DNA of 7,499 nucleotides from Gammaproteobacteria bacterium (GTDB lineage Bacteria; Pseudomonadota; Gammaproteobacteria; Pseudomonadales; Halieaceae): assembly GCA_029859085.1 (NCBI GenBank), contig JAOUDU010000123.1, forward strand, positions 1-7,499, given 5' to 3'. The notes under the pieces were generated by a model, which was given only the letters and a program-made list of their open reading frames with translations, was not told the DNA's origin and did no database searches. Below are positions 1 through 6,433 of the stretch, one piece after another. The translations under genes were made by a program, and so were the position numbers. Numbering within the stretch: position 1 is the first letter of the stretch; every line of letters starts with the position of its first letter.

Positions 1-1
1 C

Positions 2-718
2 GCCTACGGTAACTCCAGTTTCTATGATGCCTACTGGAGTGTGCTGCCGCCGTTTCTGGCGCTGTACTGGCTGGCGGTGGGCGATGCCGCCGCGCCCCCG
101 CTGCGGGAGTTGCTGGTGCTGGGGCTGATCCTGTACTGGGCCACCCGCCTGACCCTGAACTGGGCCTACTTCTGGGAGGGTATGCACCACGAGGACTGGC
201 GCTATGTGCTGCTGCGCAACAAAGCGCCGCGCTGGGCGCTGCTGACGGATTTCTTCGGGATCCACCTGTTCCCCACTTTCCAGGTATTCGCCGGCCTGCT
301 GCCGGTCTACGCGGTCTACTGCCTCGGGGAGCGGCCCTTCGGCTGGCTCGATATCGTGGCCGGACTGGTCACGGCCGGGGCGATCACCCTGCAGATGCTG
401 GCCGATTTCCAGCTGCACGGCTTCATCCGCACGCGGCGCGAGGGCGAACAGCTGGAAACCGGCCTGTGGAGCTGGTCGCGGCACCCCAACTACTTCGGCG
501 AGCTGGGCTTCTGGTTCGGCCTGTTCCTGTTCGGCCTGGCCGCCTACCCGCAGGGCTGGTACTGGCTCTGGCTCGGTGTCGGCCTGATGGTGCTGATGTT
601 CATGTTCGCCAGCATCCCGCTGATGGAACAGCGCAGCCTCGAACGCCGCCCGGAATATGCCCGGGTGATCGAGTCGGTGTCCATGCTGGTGCCGCGGCCG
701 CGTAAAAAAGCCCCCTGA
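2..718 (+). CDS. DUF1295 family membrane protein (steroid 5-alpha-reductase/ICMT-like fold), 5' partial
   Basis: The reading frame is open from the left edge (position 2) to a TGA at 716-718, so the true start lies outside the window; the GTG at 41 is an internal Val codon, because the residues before it (NSSFYDAYWSV) read as family-like protein. About 238 residues are present. Hydrophobic stretches at about nt 41-82, 110-175, 260-330, 350-410 and 500-640 suggest five or six membrane helices. The motif RHPNYFGE (nt 479-502), preceded by LETGLWSWS, and the later PLMEQRS followed by RRPEYARV are characteristic of DUF1295 proteins, which share a C-terminal fold with steroid 5-alpha-reductases and isoprenylcysteine methyltransferases. 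An NAD(P)H-linked reductase or methyltransferase-like role at the inner membrane is possible, but the substrate is unknown for most of the family. The next gene starts 84 bp downstream on the same strand. Confidence 0.85.
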   Translation, partial: AYGNSSFYDAYWSVLPPFLALYWLAVGDAAAPPLRELLVLGLILYWATRLTLNWAYFWEGMHHEDWRYVLLRNKAPRWALLTDFFGIHLFPTFQVFAGLLPVYAVYCLGERPFGWLDIVAGLVTAGAITLQMLADFQLHGFIRTRREGEQLETGLWSWSRHPNYFGELGFWFGLFLFGLAAYPQGWYWLWLGVGLMVLMFMFASIPLMEQRSLERRPEYARVIESVSMLVPRPRKKAP

Positions 719-735
719 GGCTGCAAAAATTTCCC

Positions 736-773
736 CGTAACATGGCGTTCTGACCCGCGTTCTCGCGTAACAT
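736..773 (+). repeat. Short direct repeats (CGTAACAT x2, GCGTTCT x2) upstream of the DUF885 gene
   Basis: In the 84-bp gap before the peptidase gene, CGTAACAT occurs at 736-743 and again at 766-773, exactly 30 bp apart. The word GCGTTCT occurs between them at 745-751 and 757-763, 12 bp apart. The 30-bp spacing is close to three helical turns, which would suit two copies of a regulator site. TAACAT also resembles a weak -10 box, but I see no matching -35. This may be an operator or promoter region, or chance. Confidence 0.25.
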
Positions 774-790
774 TCGCGGTTCAGCCGAGC

Positions 791-796
791 AGGGGA
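791..796 (+). promoter_or_regulatory. Ribosome binding site of the DUF885 gene
   Basis: AGGGGA lies 6 bases before the ATG at 803. It supports that ATG as the start, in agreement with the signal peptide that begins there. Confidence 0.6.
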
Positions 797-802
797 ATCG
801 GA

Positions 803-2563
803 ATGCGTGTTTTCAGCGGGGCAGCGCTTTTGCTGCTGGGTGTGATTTTTACCGGCGCCGCAGCCGCGGACTGGATCGAGCAGAGCAACGCCAATGCCAT
901 GCTGGTGCTGGAAAGCCAGGCCAAATTCGATCCGGAGTGGATTGCCCGGGTGGGACTCAGCCAGTTCGACCCGGATGTGACGGACCTCGGGGCGAATCTC
1001 GAGGAGCGCCAGGACGCCAGCGACCGCCTGTTGCTGGCAGAGTTGAACAAACGCCTGGCGCTGCAACAGGACCCCAGGGTGCACGAGGACCTGGAGATCC
1101 TGGTCCAGGCCCTGGAAGATGGGATCGAGACCCGGCGTATCGACAGCGCCTGCCTGCTGCCTTACTACAATATCCACGGCTTGCTGTTCAACAGCTTCAA
1201 TGCCCTGCTGGACCCGAGAAACGACAAGGCGCGTTACGCGGCTGCCCTGGAGCGCCTGCGCAAATACAACGGCCGCGCAGACGGCTATACCCCGATCACC
1301 GAGCTTGCCCGGGCGCGATCCACCGAACGCTTCGACGTGCGGGGCTTGCTGGGACCCTATCGCACTGAACTGGAAACCGATCTTGCGGATGCGCCGAGAT
1401 ATATCGCCGGTATCCGGGACCTGTTCCGGAATTCCGGGTTGGAAGGCTGGGAGGCGGACCTTGCCCTGCTGGAGACCCAGCTGGCGGACTACCTGGACTG
1501 GCTGCGCGCGGACATGGTGCCCCGGGCCCGCCCGGATTACCGCCTGCCGGCCGAGGTGTATACCAACAACCTGAAAAACTATGGCGTCCGGGCAACACCC
1601 GAGCAGCTGATTGCGCAGGCGCAGTACAGCTACCAGCTTATTCGCAGCCAGATGTCTGCCAGGGCACGCCAGCTTGCCCTGTTGCGGGGCTGGGAGGACA
1701 GGAGCCTGCTGGGGGTCATCCGCAGGCTGAAGCGGGAGCAGATTCCCCCGGACAAGGTACTGCCGGTGTACAAACAGCATCTCGCCGAGATCGAGGACAT
1801 CATTCGCCGGGAGGACATCATCACCCTGCCGCAGCGCGACGCAGCCATCCGTTTGGCCACCGAGGCCGAGTCCGCGGCAATCCCCGCCTCCTTCATGAAC
1901 CCGCCGCAGTTGATCAACAACACGGGCCAGTACGGTGAGTTCGTATTGGTCCAGACCAACCCCGCGCTCGAGGGCGACGCGGTGATGGACGACTGGAGCC
2001 ACGACGCCGTCACCTGGACACTGACGACCCACGAGGCCCGACCCGGCCACGAACTGCAGTTTGCCGCCATGGTGGAGCATCGCATATCCCTGGCCCGGGC
2101 CCTGTTCGCCTTCAACAGCGCCAACGTGGAAGGCTGGGCGCTCTACGCCGAAGTGATCATGCAGCCCTACCTGTCGCCAGAGGCGCAGCTGTTCTCTCTG
2201 TATGCACTGGCCTGGCGCGCCGCCCGGATGTTCCTGGACCCGATGGTCAATACCGGGCAGCTGACGCGGCAGCAGGCGGAGGATTTCCTGGTGGAGCAGC
2301 TCGCGATGTCGCGGCCGATGGCCAGTTCCGAGGCGGATCGCTACGCCTTCCGTTCCCCCGGCCAGGCCACGTCCTACTATTATGGCTTCATGGCGCTGAT
2401 GCGCCTGCGCACCGAGCTTGAAATCGCCCTCGGTGACCGGTTCAACCAGCGGGAATACCACGATTTCATTATCGCGCAGGGGCTGCTGCCGCCAGACCTG
2501 ATGCGGGAGGCGGCGCTGGCCAGGTTTGTGCACACCGCGGGGGATGCGCCGGCAATACCATGA
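803..2563 (+). CDS. Exported DUF885 family zinc metallopeptidase-like protein
   Basis: This is a 586-residue protein starting at ATG 803 behind AGGGGA. Residues 1-22 form a typical Sec signal peptide: MR, a hydrophobic core LLLLGVIF, and an Ala-rich cleavage site before Asp23. The protein is therefore probably periplasmic. The remainder is a full-length DUF885 protein, a family related to M32-like/gluzincin metallocarboxypeptidases. The zinc-binding motif HEARPGHE lies at residues 410-417 (H410, E411, H416), and EGWALYAE at 443-450 supplies the likely third ligand, a Glu. Near the C-terminus, GQATSYYYGFMAL matches the conserved PGQA-Y-G segment of the family. No catalytic residue appears to be missing. 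Peptide hydrolysis is inferred from the motif; the substrate is unknown. Its stop overlaps the next gene by ATGA, implying co-translation. Confidence 0.9.
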   Translation: MRVFSGAALLLLGVIFTGAAAADWIEQSNANAMLVLESQAKFDPEWIARVGLSQFDPDVTDLGANLEERQDASDRLLLAELNKRLALQQDPRVHEDLEILVQALEDGIETRRIDSACLLPYYNIHGLLFNSFNALLDPRNDKARYAAALERLRKYNGRADGYTPITELARARSTERFDVRGLLGPYRTELETDLADAPRYIAGIRDLFRNSGLEGWEADLALLETQLADYLDWLRADMVPRARPDYRLPAEVYTNNLKNYGVRATPEQLIAQAQYSYQLIRSQMSARARQLALLRGWEDRSLLGVIRRLKREQIPPDKVLPVYKQHLAEIEDIIRREDIITLPQRDAAIRLATEAESAAIPASFMNPPQLINNTGQYGEFVLVQTNPALEGDAVMDDWSHDAVTWTLTTHEARPGHELQFAAMVEHRISLARALFAFNSANVEGWALYAEVIMQPYLSPEAQLFSLYALAWRAARMFLDPMVNTGQLTRQQAEDFLVEQLAMSRPMASSEADRYAFRSPGQATSYYYGFMALMRLRTELEIALGDRFNQREYHDFIIAQGLLPPDLMREAALARFVHTAGDAPAIP

Positions 2564-2970
2564 GCGACACCGATATCCCCCGGCAGCTGGCGCTGCAGTA
2601 CGCCCGGTGCGCGGACGACCGCGACTTTGCCGCCATGCGCGACATCGTCACCCCGGATTTTAGCCAGCGGGGACCACACTGGCACTGCGAGGGCGCGGAC
2701 GCTTTCATCGCCCAGCTGAAATTCCTCGAGGACAATTTCAGCGCCACCCTGCATATGGTGGGAAACCAGCTGGGCAGCTGGTCCGGGCAGCGCTACCTCG
2801 GCGAGACCTACTGCATTGCCACTCACATGTACGAGCGCGACGGCGTGGGCCGCAAACTGGAAATGGGCATCCGCTATCGCGACGACATTGTGGCTTGCGG
2901 CGACAGCTTCCGGTACGCATCGCGCGACCTGGTGGTGGTGTGGACCAGCGACCAGCCCCTGGTGAGCTAG
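2560..2970 (+). CDS. SnoaL-like / NTF2-like fold protein
   Basis: This 136-residue protein begins at an ATG that overlaps the stop of the DUF885 gene (ATGA, 2560-2563), so translation is probably coupled. It shows the pattern of SnoaL_4/NTF2-like domains. An N-terminal helix pair comes first (residues 6-30, LALQYARCADDRDFAAMRDI), followed by DF at 33-34 and a segment with His65 in LHMVGN. After that come GETYCIATH (81-89), a strand pair with an RYRDDI motif, and an R-D-L-VVVW C-terminal strand. The family includes polyketide cyclases, dehydratases, ring-hydroxylating dioxygenase small subunits and many proteins without known activity; the cone-shaped pocket binds small hydrophobic molecules. 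No signal peptide is visible, so it is probably cytosolic although it is coupled to an exported peptidase. Its TAG stop shares CTAG with the stop of the opposing nitroreductase gene. Confidence 0.75.
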   Translation: MSDTDIPRQLALQYARCADDRDFAAMRDIVTPDFSQRGPHWHCEGADAFIAQLKFLEDNFSATLHMVGNQLGSWSGQRYLGETYCIATHMYERDGVGRKLEMGIRYRDDIVACGDSFRYASRDLVVVWTSDQPLVS

Positions 2971-3620
2971 CCGCCATCCCAGCGATTGGTGAACAGGATT
3001 TCCTCCACCGGCTTGCGCTTGAGCCTGGTCAACTGCTTCAGTGGTTTTCCCAGGGGCATGATGGCCGCCACCGCCCAGTCAGCGGGAATGTTCAATAATG
3101 CCTGCACCTGCGGCTCGGCGGCGACGCCCCAGGTCGTCATCGTGCCGCCGTAGCCCTCGTTGCGGGCGGCCAGCAGGATATTCCAGGCCAGCGGGTAGAT
3201 GGAGCCGCCGCTGACCAGGCCGATACGGTCGAGATCCTTGTCCATGCTGGCCACCAGGCCAAGGTCGACGGTAACCACCAGCAGGGTGGGTGCCTTGCGA
3301 ATATGCGCGACCAGCCATTGGGGCGGTTCCGCCCTGGCGACCTGCTCGTCAGTGATCGCACTGGCGTGGATCGTGTTGAGCGGGCTCTCGCCTGCCTGTA
3401 CTTCCAGCAGGTAACGCGCGGCGGTGGGCAGTGACAGGTCGGCGAGGCGTTCCCTGGTCGCCACATCCGTGACATTGATGATGCGCCAGCCCTGGCGATT
3501 GCCGCCGCTGGGGGCAAACCGCGCGTTATCGACAATGCGGCGCAGCACTTCCTCCGGTACCGGCTCGCCGGTGAATTCCCGGCAGGCGAAAGTCGTGCGC
3601 ATGACATCGTACAGTTCCAT
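2967..3620 (-). CDS. Nitroreductase family protein (FMN-dependent oxidoreductase)
   Basis: This 217-residue protein is read on the minus strand from ATG (3620-3618) to TAG (2969-2967). GGGAG lies about 10 bases before the start. The N-terminus YDVMRTTFACREFTGEPVP is the classic nitroreductase opening with the Arg-x-Phe FMN-phosphate-binding region (R14, F16). ARFAPSGGNRQGW (33-45) is the conserved APSxxNxQxW FMN-binding segment, and the C-terminal MPLGKPLKQL followed by LKRKPVEEI is also typical. Members use NAD(P)H and FMN to reduce nitroaromatics, quinones, enones or similar compounds in the cytoplasm; the substrate cannot be deduced here. It is convergent with the SnoaL-like gene (4-base overlap at the stops) and divergent from the NRAMP gene, with 139 bp between the two starts. 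Confidence 0.9.
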   Translation of the reverse strand: MELYDVMRTTFACREFTGEPVPEEVLRRIVDNARFAPSGGNRQGWRIINVTDVATRERLADLSLPTAARYLLEVQAGESPLNTIHASAITDEQVARAEPPQWLVAHIRKAPTLLVVTVDLGLVASMDKDLDRIGLVSGGSIYPLAWNILLAARNEGYGGTMTTWGVAAEPQVQALLNIPADWAVAAIMPLGKPLKQLTRLKRKPVEEILFTNRWDGG

Positions 3621-3749
3621 GGCCTTGCTGCTCCCGGTGAGTGTGGTGGCGCGGGAACAATAGCCCAGTAGCGTTTAATTGGGTAGCATCGGCGGCGTAC
3701 CGCGGGTCCATGATCGCTACTGTCGATGGGCCCTGGCTGCAATAACCGC

Positions 3750-3753
3750 GGGA
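3750..3753 (+). promoter_or_regulatory. Ribosome binding site supporting a GTG start for the NRAMP-like gene
   Basis: GGGA lies 6 bases before GTG 3760 and sits inside a 10-bp perfect palindrome, CGGGATCCCG (3749-3758). It favours GTG 3760 over the longer frame opening at TTG 3679. The extra 27 residues of that longer frame are polar and basic, do not look like an NRAMP N-terminus, and have no good ribosome site of their own. Confidence 0.45.
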
Positions 3754-3759
3754 TCCCGA

Positions 3760-4986
3760 GTGAACAGACTGAGAAATCCGGCCAGCAAATTCGGCCCCGG
3801 CATCCTGGTGACGGCGGCGTTTATCGGCCCGGGGACGGTGACCACGGCCAGCATCGCCGGCGCCCAGTACGGCTTTGCCCTGCTCTGGGCGCTGGCATTT
3901 TCCGTGGCGGCGACCATCGCGCTGCAGGAGATGGCGGCGCGCCTGGCGCTGGTGACCCGGCAGGGCCTGGCGGAGGCGCTGCGCAGCAGTTACGGCCAGG
4001 GTTGGCTCGGGTCCGCCGCGGTCATCCTCGTGGTCGCGGCGGTCGGGGTCGGCAATGCCGCCTACCAGACCGGCAATATAACCGGGGCGGCGCTGGGCCT
4101 GCAGAGTATCAGCGGGATCGGGCTGCAATGGTGGGCCCTGCTGGTGGGGCTGCTGGCCGCGGTGTTGCTCGGGTCCGGCACCTATGCCCTGATTGAAAAG
4201 TTATTGATCGCCCTGGTGCTGCTGATGAGCCTGGTTTTCCTGCTGACCCTGGTGATGGTGCGGCCCTCCCTGGGGGCCATGCTCGATGGCTTGCTGGTAC
4301 CGTCCCTGCCCCCGGGCTCCCTGCTCACGGTCATGGCCCTGATCGGTACCACGGTGGTGCCCTACAACCTGTTCCTGCATGCCAGCGCGGTGCAGGAAAA
4401 ATGGGGTCCGGAAGTCGGCAGGGAGCAGGCACTGCACGAGTCTCGGATCGACGCGGGTTTTTCAATCGGCCTGGGAGGGCTTGTTACGCTGGCGATAGTG
4501 AGCACCTCGGCAGCGGCCTTTTTTGGCAGTGATGTGGCGTTTTCCGCCGCCAGCATGTCGGAGCAGCTCGAGCCCCTGCTGGGAGCCGGCGCGCGCTACC
4601 TGTTTGCGGCCGGCCTGTTCGCCGCCGGACTCAGCAGCGCGGTGACCGCACCGCTGGCCGCGGCCTATGCGGTCTGTGGCGCCATGGGCTGGCCGCGGGA
4701 TTTGCGCGGCGGTCGCTTCCGGCTCATCTGGCTGGCGGTACTGCTGTGCGGCACCGGCTTCTCGGTCATCGGCATCAAGCCGCTGGCCGCCATTCTGTTC
4801 GCCCAGGCCGCCAACGGTTTCCTGCTGCCGTTCTGCGCGGTGTTTTTGCTGTTGATCATGAACCGGGGCGATATTCTCGGCCCCTATGTAAACAAGCCGC
4901 TCGCCAATACCCTCGGGGTGCTGGTGGTATTGGTTACCTTCGCCCTCGGGCTCCTGAAAATCCAGCAGGTCCTCGTCGCGCTGTAA
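3760..4986 (+). CDS. NRAMP (SLC11) family transporter, divergent GPGT subtype
   Basis: With GTG 3760 as start the protein has 408 residues, a normal NRAMP length, and about 11 hydrophobic helices. The first helix reads FGPGILVTAAFIGPGT; the second GPG (23-25) aligns with the unwound metal-binding turn of helix 1. Canonical NRAMPs have DPGN there, and this protein has GPGT (23-26). The helix-6 motif, normally MPHN, is VPYN (200-203), followed by LFLHAS as in the family. Downstream, AAGLFAAGLSSAVTAPLAAAYA and FAQAANGFLLPF match conserved helices. The family moves Mn2+, Fe2+ and related divalent ions with protons across the inner membrane. Loss of the metal-binding Asp, Asn and Met makes that substrate doubtful here; Mg2+ or another ion is possible. 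It is transcribed alone, divergent from the nitroreductase, and followed by a hairpin (5030-5066). No Mn or Fe regulator site was recognised upstream. Confidence 0.85.
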   Translation: MNRLRNPASKFGPGILVTAAFIGPGTVTTASIAGAQYGFALLWALAFSVAATIALQEMAARLALVTRQGLAEALRSSYGQGWLGSAAVILVVAAVGVGNAAYQTGNITGAALGLQSISGIGLQWWALLVGLLAAVLLGSGTYALIEKLLIALVLLMSLVFLLTLVMVRPSLGAMLDGLLVPSLPPGSLLTVMALIGTTVVPYNLFLHASAVQEKWGPEVGREQALHESRIDAGFSIGLGGLVTLAIVSTSAAAFFGSDVAFSAASMSEQLEPLLGAGARYLFAAGLFAAGLSSAVTAPLAAAYAVCGAMGWPRDLRGGRFRLIWLAVLLCGTGFSVIGIKPLAAILFAQAANGFLLPFCAVFLLLIMNRGDILGPYVNKPLANTLGVLVVLVTFALGLLKIQQVLVAL

Positions 4987-5029
4987 CGCCGGCCGGCAGG
5001 TTCAGCCGGACAGGAGGACCGGCCCGCCG

Positions 5030-5066
5030 GGGTTGCCGGGATACGCTCCGGGGAGCCGGACAACCC
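5030..5066 (+). terminator. Stem-loop after the NRAMP-like gene (possible terminator)
   Basis: GGGTTGCCGG (5030-5039) pairs with CCGG (5056-5059) and CAACCC (5061-5066), leaving A5060 as a single bulge: a 10-bp, GC-rich stem with a 16-base loop. It begins 44 bases after the NRAMP stop and ends 97 bases before the next gene. There is no T-run after it, so it is not a standard intrinsic terminator. It could stabilise the 3' end, halt transcription with help, or lie in the leader of the next gene. Confidence 0.35.
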
Positions 5067-5163
5067 GAACAGGCTGTCGCTATCGGCTTGCAGGAACGAT
5101 CCGTTTCGGTGTATTCGGCGTAGTCATGGGGTACAGCCCTGGAAATAACACGAGAGTCCCGCC

Positions 5164-6345
5164 ATGAATGCACCCGCCCAATCCGACGCCAGCCGGCAAA
5201 TCGCCGCCACCATGTTCGCGCAGGTCTGCAGCTTGCAGGACCGGTTCCGCCAGCGCGCAGGCGCGACCCGGGAGGCCCGGCGCCTCCCTGTGGAGAGCGT
5301 GCAGGAGCTGCAGGACGCCGGCTTTTTCCTCGCCCTGCAGCCGCAGCGCTTCGGCGGCTACGAGCTCGATCCGCAGGATTTTTTCCGCATGCAGTGCGCC
5401 ATCGCCGAGGGGTGCATGTCCACCGCCTGGGCCGCCGGCATTGTCGCGGTGCACGCCTTCCAGCTGGCCCTGATGGACGAGCGCGCCCAGCAGGAGGTGT
5501 GGGGTGACGATATCCATACCCGGATCTCGTCCTCCTACGCACCCCTGGGCAAGGTGACGCCGGTAGACGGCGGCTTCCGGCTGAGTGGCCGCTGGGGCTG
5601 GAGTTCCGGCTGCGATCACTGCAGCTGGGTGCTGCTGGGCGCCATCGTCCCGGGAGGTGGCTACCGGACTTTCCTGGTACCGAGGCCCGACTACGTCATC
5701 GAGGACACCTGGTTTTCGATGGGGCTGCAGGGCACCGGGTCGAACGATATTGTGGTGGACGATGCCTTCGTTCCCGAGTATCGCACCCACAGGCAGGAGG
5801 ATGGATTTACCGGCAACAATCCCGGTGTAGCCATCAACACGGCGCCGCTGTACCGGCTGCCCTGGGCGCAGACCTTCATTCGCGTGGTTTCGACCCCCGC
5901 TATCGGTGCCGCCCGGGAGGGCCTGCGCCTCTACCGTGAAGCGGTCAAAGGCAAGGCCAGCGGCGACATCACCAAGCTGGCCGGAGATGTGGGCACGCTG
6001 GAGCGAATCGCTTTTGCGAGCCATGAAATCGACGCGATGGAAGCGCTGCTGTACCGCAACTTCGACAATATGATGGCCGCCGCAACGCGTGGCGAAGCCA
6101 TTTCTATCGAGGACCGGGCGCTATACCGTTACCAGGCATCCCTGGTGATCGAGAAATCCATCGGGGTCATCGATGCCCTGTTTTCCTCGGCGGGTGGTGC
6201 GTCCGTATTTGCCGGCAGCGAGATTCAGCAGCGCTTCCTGGACATCCACACGGCCAGGGCGCATGTCGCCAATAACCCGACCTCGTTTGCCCGCAACCTC
6301 GGGGCATTGAAGCTGGGCGCTGAAAACCAGGACTACTTTATCTAG
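5164..6345 (+). CDS. HsaA-like flavin-dependent monooxygenase, oxygenase component (acyl-CoA dehydrogenase fold)
   Basis: This 393-residue protein starts at ATG 5164 with GAGAG 7 bases upstream. Its length and motif order closely follow HsaA, the oxygenase that hydroxylates the phenolic secosteroid 3-HSA in actinobacterial cholesterol degradation. These motifs are RRLPVESVQELQDAGFF (39-55), QEVWGDD (110-116), RISSSYAPLG (120-129), VDGGF (134-138), WSSGCDHCSW (146-155), GLQGTGSN (187-194), NTAPLYRLPW (225-234) and HVANNP (367-372). They line the reduced-flavin and substrate sites in this group of two-component monooxygenases, and the C-terminal His is thought to help deprotonate the phenol in relatives. 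A separate flavin reductase must supply FMNH2; none is encoded nearby. The same subfamily acts on other phenols or aromatics, so the steroid substrate is inference. It appears to be a single-gene unit, convergent with the next gene. No frame damage is seen. Confidence 0.85.
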   Translation: MNAPAQSDASRQIAATMFAQVCSLQDRFRQRAGATREARRLPVESVQELQDAGFFLALQPQRFGGYELDPQDFFRMQCAIAEGCMSTAWAAGIVAVHAFQLALMDERAQQEVWGDDIHTRISSSYAPLGKVTPVDGGFRLSGRWGWSSGCDHCSWVLLGAIVPGGGYRTFLVPRPDYVIEDTWFSMGLQGTGSNDIVVDDAFVPEYRTHRQEDGFTGNNPGVAINTAPLYRLPWAQTFIRVVSTPAIGAAREGLRLYREAVKGKASGDITKLAGDVGTLERIAFASHEIDAMEALLYRNFDNMMAAATRGEAISIEDRALYRYQASLVIEKSIGVIDALFSSAGGASVFAGSEIQQRFLDIHTARAHVANNPTSFARNLGALKLGAENQDYFI

Positions 6346-6372
6346 GCGGGAGAAAGCCGCGCGGTGGTGTGA

Positions 6373-6412
6373 TCACCCGCTTCCCACTCTACTGGCAGTG
6401 GGAAACAGGTGA
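6373..6412. terminator. Inverted repeat between convergent genes (possible bidirectional terminator)
   Basis: TTCCCACT (6381-6388) and AGTGGGAA (6397-6404) form a perfect 8-bp stem with an 8-base loop. After a symmetric 3x3 internal loop it is extended by TCACC (6373-6377) pairing with GGTGA (6408-6412). It lies in the 88-bp gap between the stop of the HsaA-like gene (6345) and the stop of the minus-strand gene (6434), the expected place for a shared terminator. Neither strand has a T-run after the stem, so any termination would be non-canonical. Confidence 0.45.
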
Positions 6413-6433
6413 CGGGACTTCATCGATCCGTTG

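Noticed and set aside
709..722. AGCC...GGCT hairpin at the end of the DUF1295 gene as a terminator
   Set aside because: Only 4 bp of stem, and no proper T-run follows.
2895..3098. Small plus-strand open frame across the convergent gene ends
   Set aside because: It overlaps both real genes out of frame and shows no domain or ribosome site.
3679..3759. N-terminal extension of the NRAMP-like protein from TTG 3679
   Set aside because: The extra 27 residues are not NRAMP-like and TTG has no good ribosome site, whereas GTG 3760 has GGGA at 6 bases.
3526..4128. Minus-strand open frame covering the nitroreductase start and the NRAMP N-terminus
   Set aside because: It overlaps two well-supported genes and has low-complexity Arg/Gly/Gln composition.
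5088..5117. TTGCAG-N18-TATTCG as a promoter for the monooxygenase gene
   Set aside because: Each hexamer matches consensus weakly (about three positions), so it is not distinguishable from chance.
5080..6024. Long minus-strand open frame (314 codons) opposite the monooxygenase gene
   Set aside because: It is the antisense of a clear HsaA-like gene; its translation is Gly/Pro/Ala-rich with no recognisable domain, as expected in GC-rich DNA.
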